In this document: positions 5,033 through 8,562 of the stretch, one piece after another | Layout of the letters: every line of letters starts with the position of its first letter | How positions within the stretch are numbered: the first letter of the stretch is position 1 | NCBI GenBank assembly: GCA_937974415.1 | Contig: CALJXB010000240.1 | Coordinates: 1-8,562, forward strand | Length of the DNA: 8,562 nt | Origin: an uncultured Kiloniellales bacterium | GTDB taxonomy: Bacteria > Pseudomonadota > Alphaproteobacteria > Kiloniellales > JAKSDN01 | Direction of reading: 5' to 3' | The notes under the pieces: generated by a model | The model's database searches: none | Told to the model about the DNA's origin: nothing | What the model saw: only the letters and a program-made list of their open reading frames with translations | Translations under genes and position numbers: made by a program

Positions 5033-6472
5033 TCACCCGGACCCGACCGTTGGCCGACGCTCCGCGCAATCCAGCCAGGGCTGTGCCTTCTCGAGCGCCG
5101 AGCCGACCCGGAATACCCGCTCGTCGTCGAGATGACGCGCGGTGATCTGGATGCTCGTTGGCAGGCCATTGCCGCCGATCCCCGACGGAACGGCGAGGAC
5201 CGGAATGCGTCCCAACATGTTGAACGGGTGACACATGCACCAACCATAGAGAGGATCGACAGTCTTGCCGTTGATCACGACCGGGTCGCCGGGATGCTGG
5301 TCCGCCGGAATCTCATGGAAACTCATGGTCGGGCAGACGAACGCGTAGTGTTCATCCATGATCGCACCGACGTGGCGGGACATCGTCCCCTGCATTTCAT
5401 AAGCGGCGTAAAAGTCAGCCGCAGTCGTCTTCCCACTGGCTTCCGCGCAGTATGCCGCCCAGTGCGAGGCCAGCGGCGGATCCGTATCGACGATGCCCTT
5501 GATGTAAACGCCGAACAGGTGATCCAGGTAATTCTGCGCCGCCCGGTCGGCCTCGGCGCTCCAGCCGAAATCCACCTCCACCAGCTCGGCCCCCAGGTCC
5601 TTCAAGACCTCCAGCGTTTGGAGTGTGTTCGAACGCACGTGCTCGTCGACCTCGAAAAACCCGAGATCGAGCGACCAGGCGATCTTCAGGCCCTTGATGT
5701 CATCGTAGGACTCCGGAAGTAGGTACTTCGGACGGATCGAGGCGTTGTCGAGGGGGTGCGGGCCGCAAAGGATGTTCTGCATCATCGCCGCGTCGCCTAC
5801 CGTGCGGCTCATGGGGCCCATGACGGCGTACATGTCGAAGGCGAAGGCCGTATTGTCCGGATTGCGGCCATAGGGTGGCTTGAAGCCGACGACGCCACAA
5901 CAACTCGCGGGAATTCGAATGGAGCCGCCAATATCGGAGCCGGTCGCGAGCGGTGAGCTGCCGACCGCCAGCGAGGCTCCTGACCCGCCGGACGAGCCGC
6001 CGCAGGTGAACTCGGGTCGCCACGGCGTCCGGGTGGTACCGTGGATCCTGGAATCCGCCGTGCCGGAACAGGAAAACTCGGGCGTGGTGGTGCGCGCGTG
6101 CACAATGCAGCCGGCATCCAGCAGGCGTTGCACCGCATAGTGGGTTTCGGTGCTGATGTTATCTTTCAGATAAAGCGAGCCGTTGGTCATCGGCTGGCCT
6201 TCGATATCCATCTCATCCTTAACGGCAACGGGCAGACCCTCGAGTTCGCCGAGGCGGCCATCCGTCATGCCGTACTTTCTCTCGGCCTCCTTCGCCTGGT
6301 CCATCGCTTCGTCGAACCAGGTGAATGCGAAGGCGTTGACCACCGGCTCGGTCTCTTCCGCCCGCCGGATCAGGGCCTCGAGATACTCGACCGGCGACAG
6401 GCTGCGGTCGGCGAAACGCGCCAAGACCTCTTTGGCCGGCATGTAGCAAAGCTCCAGATCAATGGACGACAT
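5033..6472 (-). CDS. Amidase-signature family hydrolase, second tandem copy
   Basis: This 479-residue enzyme hydrolyses a C-N amide bond, probably in the cytoplasm since no signal peptide is seen. The amidase-signature core is complete. Lys85 lies in AVKDEM, the cis-Ser160 in the Gly/Ser loop CGGSSGGSGASLA, and the nucleophile Ser184 in GSDIGGSIRIPAS. The spacing of 24 residues between the two serines is that of the family. The region GVVGFKPPYGR follows, and FNMLGRIPVLAVPSG is near the C-terminus. The start at 6472 is preferred over a GTG at 6481 because AAGGAG (6486-6481) sits 8 bases before the ATG and because it aligns exactly with the neighbour's N-terminus (MSSxDLELCYM). It is a close paralog of the gene at 7954-6524 and lies 51 bases after it, so co-transcription is likely. 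The transposase remnant begins about 38 bases after its stop. The substrate is unknown. Family annotations vary widely and would not settle it. Confidence 0.94.
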   Translation of the reverse strand: MSSIDLELCYMPAKEVLARFADRSLSPVEYLEALIRRAEETEPVVNAFAFTWFDEAMDQAKEAERKYGMTDGRLGELEGLPVAVKDEMDIEGQPMTNGSLYLKDNISTETHYAVQRLLDAGCIVHARTTTPEFSCSGTADSRIHGTTRTPWRPEFTCGGSSGGSGASLAVGSSPLATGSDIGGSIRIPASCCGVVGFKPPYGRNPDNTAFAFDMYAVMGPMSRTVGDAAMMQNILCGPHPLDNASIRPKYLLPESYDDIKGLKIAWSLDLGFFEVDEHVRSNTLQTLEVLKDLGAELVEVDFGWSAEADRAAQNYLDHLFGVYIKGIVDTDPPLASHWAAYCAEASGKTTAADFYAAYEMQGTMSRHVGAIMDEHYAFVCPTMSFHEIPADQHPGDPVVINGKTVDPLYGWCMCHPFNMLGRIPVLAVPSGIGGNGLPTSIQITARHLDDERVFRVGSALEKAQPWLDCAERRPTVGSG

Positions 6473-7936
6473 CCTCTCCACTCCTTGTTTTGCTTGAACA
6501 TGATCTCCGCCTGTTCTCTGGTGTCACAGCGGCGGCCGGCGCGCCGAGCAATCCAGCCATGGAGCGGCCTTTTCCAAGGCGGAAGCCACCTGGAACACCC
6601 GCGTGTCGTCATAGGATCGGCCGACGATCTGAATGCCGACGGGCAGATCGTTCTCCGCAACGCCGGCCGGCACCGCGAGAACCGGGAGGCGGCCCAGCAT
6701 GTTGAACTGCGGCATCATGGTGAACTCATAGTCCGAATCGAATTCACAGCCCCGTACGGTCATGATCTCCCAGGGCCGCTGCTCGGCCTTCACCTCTTGG
6801 GTCACGAAGGCGGGGCAAACCAGCGCAATGCACCTCTCGAGAATCGGCCCGATCGTCCGATACATTTCACCACTGACCTCAAAGGCGCGGAAGAACCTCT
6901 CGGCATCCACCTTGCCGGCACGCTCGGCGAGAAAGGCCGTGTAGTCGCAGACCAGATCCGGGTGTTCCTGCGTCGCGCGCACCAGATAGTGACCGAACAG
7001 ATGATCCAGATAGTCGCGCGCCGCAAGCAAGACGTCGCCATCCCACCCGAGATCGACCTCTCCGATGATTGCCCCTTGTTCGGCAAGGCGGTCGAGCGCC
7101 TCGCGGGTTTGCCGCTCGACCTCCGGCGCCACCACCTTGTTCCCGACATCGAAGGTGTAGGCGATCTCGAGGCCCTCGATGCCGTCGTGGGTCAGCGGGA
7201 TCTCGACGGTCTCGCGCAGGGTGGCAATGTCCTCGGGATGGAAACCGGAGATGACGTTCTGGAACAGGGCGCAATCGGCGACGGTTCGGGCCAAGGCGCC
7301 GCTTTGATTGTAAGAATCGAGGTTGAACGGCGGCACGTCCGGATTGCGGCCGTAGGGCGGTTTGTAGCCCACCACTCCGCAGGCGGCCGCCGGTCCACGA
7401 ATCGATCCCGCGATATCGGAGCCGGTCGCCAGAGACGAGGTGCCGGCCGCCAGGGACGCGGCCGAGCCGCCGGAGGACCCCGAACAGGTGTAATCCAAGT
7501 GCCAGGGGTTTCTGGTCGTGCCGTGCAGGCGGGATGAGGTGATCCACGCACAACCGAACTCCGGTGTCGTCGTTCGCGCGTGGAAGATCCCTCCGGCCTC
7601 GCGCAGTCGCTCGACGAGCGGGTGGTCATGCGCCTCGATGTTATCCTGGTAAATGAGGGAGCCTTGGGTGTTGGGCTGACCGACGACCGGCATCTCGTCC
7701 TTGATCCCGATGGTCAAGCCCTCCAGCGGCCGCGCCTGGTCGGGGCCATTGCTATAGACCCGCTCGGCTGCGCGCGCCTGGTCGAGCGCCCGCTCGAAGA
7801 AGGTCTCGGTAAAGGCATTGATCGCCGGCTCTACGGCTTCCGCGCGGCTTATTTGCGCCCGTAGCACTTCGACGGGGGACAGCTCTTTTGCGCGAAAGCC
7901 TTCGAGTTGCCTCGCGGCCGACATGTAGCAAAGCTC
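6440..7936. repeat. Short direct repeat between the two amidase 5' ends
   Basis: The 15-base string CATGTAGCAAAGCTC occurs at 6440-6454 and 7922-7936 on the plus strand, at the same place near the start of each amidase gene (encoding ELCYM). It is part of wider paralogous similarity across both genes and reflects duplication or conserved N-termini, not a separate element. Confidence 0.6.
6481..6486 (-). promoter_or_regulatory. Ribosome binding site deciding the second amidase start
   Basis: AAGGAG on the minus strand is 8 bases before the ATG at 6472. It overlaps the upstream GTG at 6481, which rules that codon out as the likely start. Confidence 0.7.
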
Positions 7937-7954
7937 GAGATCGGGGGACGACAT
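6524..7954 (-). CDS. Amidase-signature family hydrolase, first tandem copy
   Basis: This 476-residue amidase has Lys85 (IGIKDEM), cis-Ser160 (CSGSSGGSAASLA) and nucleophile Ser184 (GSDIAGSIRGPAA), the same numbering as its paralog downstream. The residue two before the nucleophile is Ala rather than the Gly of the paralog, in the stretch that forms the oxyanion hole. This variant is known in the family and need not impair activity. Other shared blocks are LELCYM at the N-terminus, HARTTTPEF near 126-134, GVVGYKPPYGRNPD and FNMLGRLPVLAVPAG. The two proteins look roughly half identical by eye. There is no signal peptide. The ATG at 7954 has only a weak purine-rich ribosome binding site (AGAAGAGAAA). 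The gene begins 20 bases after the ABC transporter ATPase stop, which suggests translation within one mRNA and a role in processing the imported compound. The substrate is unknown. Confidence 0.94.
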   Translation of the reverse strand: MSSPDLELCYMSAARQLEGFRAKELSPVEVLRAQISRAEAVEPAINAFTETFFERALDQARAAERVYSNGPDQARPLEGLTIGIKDEMPVVGQPNTQGSLIYQDNIEAHDHPLVERLREAGGIFHARTTTPEFGCAWITSSRLHGTTRNPWHLDYTCSGSSGGSAASLAAGTSSLATGSDIAGSIRGPAAACGVVGYKPPYGRNPDVPPFNLDSYNQSGALARTVADCALFQNVISGFHPEDIATLRETVEIPLTHDGIEGLEIAYTFDVGNKVVAPEVERQTREALDRLAEQGAIIGEVDLGWDGDVLLAARDYLDHLFGHYLVRATQEHPDLVCDYTAFLAERAGKVDAERFFRAFEVSGEMYRTIGPILERCIALVCPAFVTQEVKAEQRPWEIMTVRGCEFDSDYEFTMMPQFNMLGRLPVLAVPAGVAENDLPVGIQIVGRSYDDTRVFQVASALEKAAPWLDCSARRPPL

Positions 7955-7974
7955 TACGGGTTTCTCTTCTGGTC

Positions 7975-8562
7975 TCAGCTTCGGAAGCTCGGGTGGTGGT
8001 TGGCGGCGATAAGCCGGCGTGTGTAGTCGTGCCGGGGGGCTTTGAAGATCGTTTCGGTCTCACCGATCTCCAGAAAATCCCCCATGAACATGATCGCGAC
8101 CCGATCGCTTATGTGGCGGACGACATTCAGATTGTGGGTGATCAGCAGCATGGCGACGCCGGTCCGATCCTGGATCTCGGCCAGCAGATTCAAAACCTCG
8201 CCCTGGATCGAGACATCGAGGCCCGCCGTGGGCTCGTCGGCGATGATCAACTTCGGCTCCAGCGCAATGGCCCGCGCTACTGCAATGCGACGGGCCTGCC
8301 CGCCGGACAGTTCATGCGGATAGCGGTCAAGGAAGTTTGCATCCAACCCGACCAAGCCAAGAAGTCTCTCGGCTTCCGCATGGTAGTCCGGTTTTTCGAT
8401 GCCGTGGATTCGCAGGGGTTCCACCACCGCGTCGCCGACCCGCATGCGCGGACTCAGCGATCCGATGGGATCTTGGAACATGAAGGTGATCTCGCGCCGT
8501 ACCGACTTGTAACCGGCAGGCGAAAGCCGGGTCAGTTCGCGCCCATCGAACCGAACGGATCC
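7975..8562 (-). CDS. Oligopeptide/dipeptide ABC transporter ATP-binding protein, N-terminus beyond the window
   Basis: The frame is open from the right edge and ends at a TGA at 7977-7975, giving 195 residues of an OppF/DppF-type ATPase. This subunit energises uptake of peptides or related solutes with a periplasmic binding protein and two permeases, which are probably encoded just upstream. Visible elements, numbered from the window edge, are the Q-loop MFQDP with Gln30, a helical region with LSPRMRVGDAVVEPL, the signature LSGGQ at 85-89, Walker B LIIADE at 105-110 with catalytic Glu110, the D-loop AGLD and switch His143 (ITHN). The C-terminus HDYTRRLIAA matches the PYTRxLxxA ending usual in this subfamily. 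Its closing tail is short and lacks the long C-terminal extension with extra cysteines found in some Opp/Dpp ATPases. Walker A lies outside the window. Two amidases follow at once, so the transporter and hydrolases probably serve one substrate. Confidence 0.94.
   Translation of the reverse strand, partial: GSVRFDGRELTRLSPAGYKSVRREITFMFQDPIGSLSPRMRVGDAVVEPLRIHGIEKPDYHAEAERLLGLVGLDANFLDRYPHELSGGQARRIAVARAIALEPKLIIADEPTAGLDVSIQGEVLNLLAEIQDRTGVAMLLITHNLNVVRHISDRVAIMFMGDFLEIGETETIFKAPRHDYTRRLIAANHHPSFRS

Noticed and set aside
5012..5722. Plus-strand frame of 236 codons opposite the second amidase
   Set aside because: It is antisense to conserved amidase C-terminal sequence and shows no domain of its own.
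6041..7537. Plus-strand frame of 498 codons across both amidases
   Set aside because: It lies antisense to two genes with complete catalytic motifs. Long antisense frames are expected in GC-rich coding DNA.

Overview
The window is a GC-rich bacterial segment. The visible families (dipeptide-type ABC transporter ATPase, amidase-signature enzymes, FabG-like SDR, secreted ankyrin protein, IS1182-like transposase remnant) together suggest an alphaproteobacterium, perhaps of the Rhizobiales or Rhodospirillales. That assignment is inference. Every gene I can support lies on the minus strand, so transcription runs from high to low coordinates.

Region 8562-5033 is a tight gene group. It begins with the C-terminal two thirds of an oligopeptide/dipeptide ABC transporter ATP-binding protein, whose N-terminus with Walker A lies outside the window. 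Two tandem paralogous amidase-signature hydrolases follow, with gaps of 20 and 51 bases. Both amidases keep the Lys-cisSer-Ser triad at identical residue numbers (85, 160, 184). The simplest reading is an import-and-hydrolyse module: a transporter brings in a peptide- or amide-like compound and the cytoplasmic amidases cleave it. The substrate cannot be read from the sequence.

Region about 4995-4244 interrupts the group. It holds the C-terminal part of an IS1182-like transposase, truncated at its N-terminal side and broken by a one-base insertion. Its downstream reading frame stays open into the next gene, so naive gene calling from 4813 gives a 524-residue transposase-kinase chimera. I call the gene itself from 4243: an APH-fold small-molecule kinase. 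A 207-base gap with a weak candidate promoter follows, then an SDR oxidoreductase (3031-2252) with a terminator-like hairpin after it.

Region 2132-1 holds exported and unknown proteins: a secreted six-repeat ankyrin protein, a 364-base gap with no convincing gene, a secreted protein with a Gly/Asp-rich pentapeptide-repeat tail encoded by a 15-bp tandem repeat, and an unrecognised protein that runs off the left edge.

No RNA genes, CRISPR array or complete mobile element were seen, and I did not find a clearly new multi-gene system. The points most worth a second look are the chimeric transposase-kinase reading frame, the duplicated amidases tied to a peptide-type transporter, and the repeat-tailed secreted protein.
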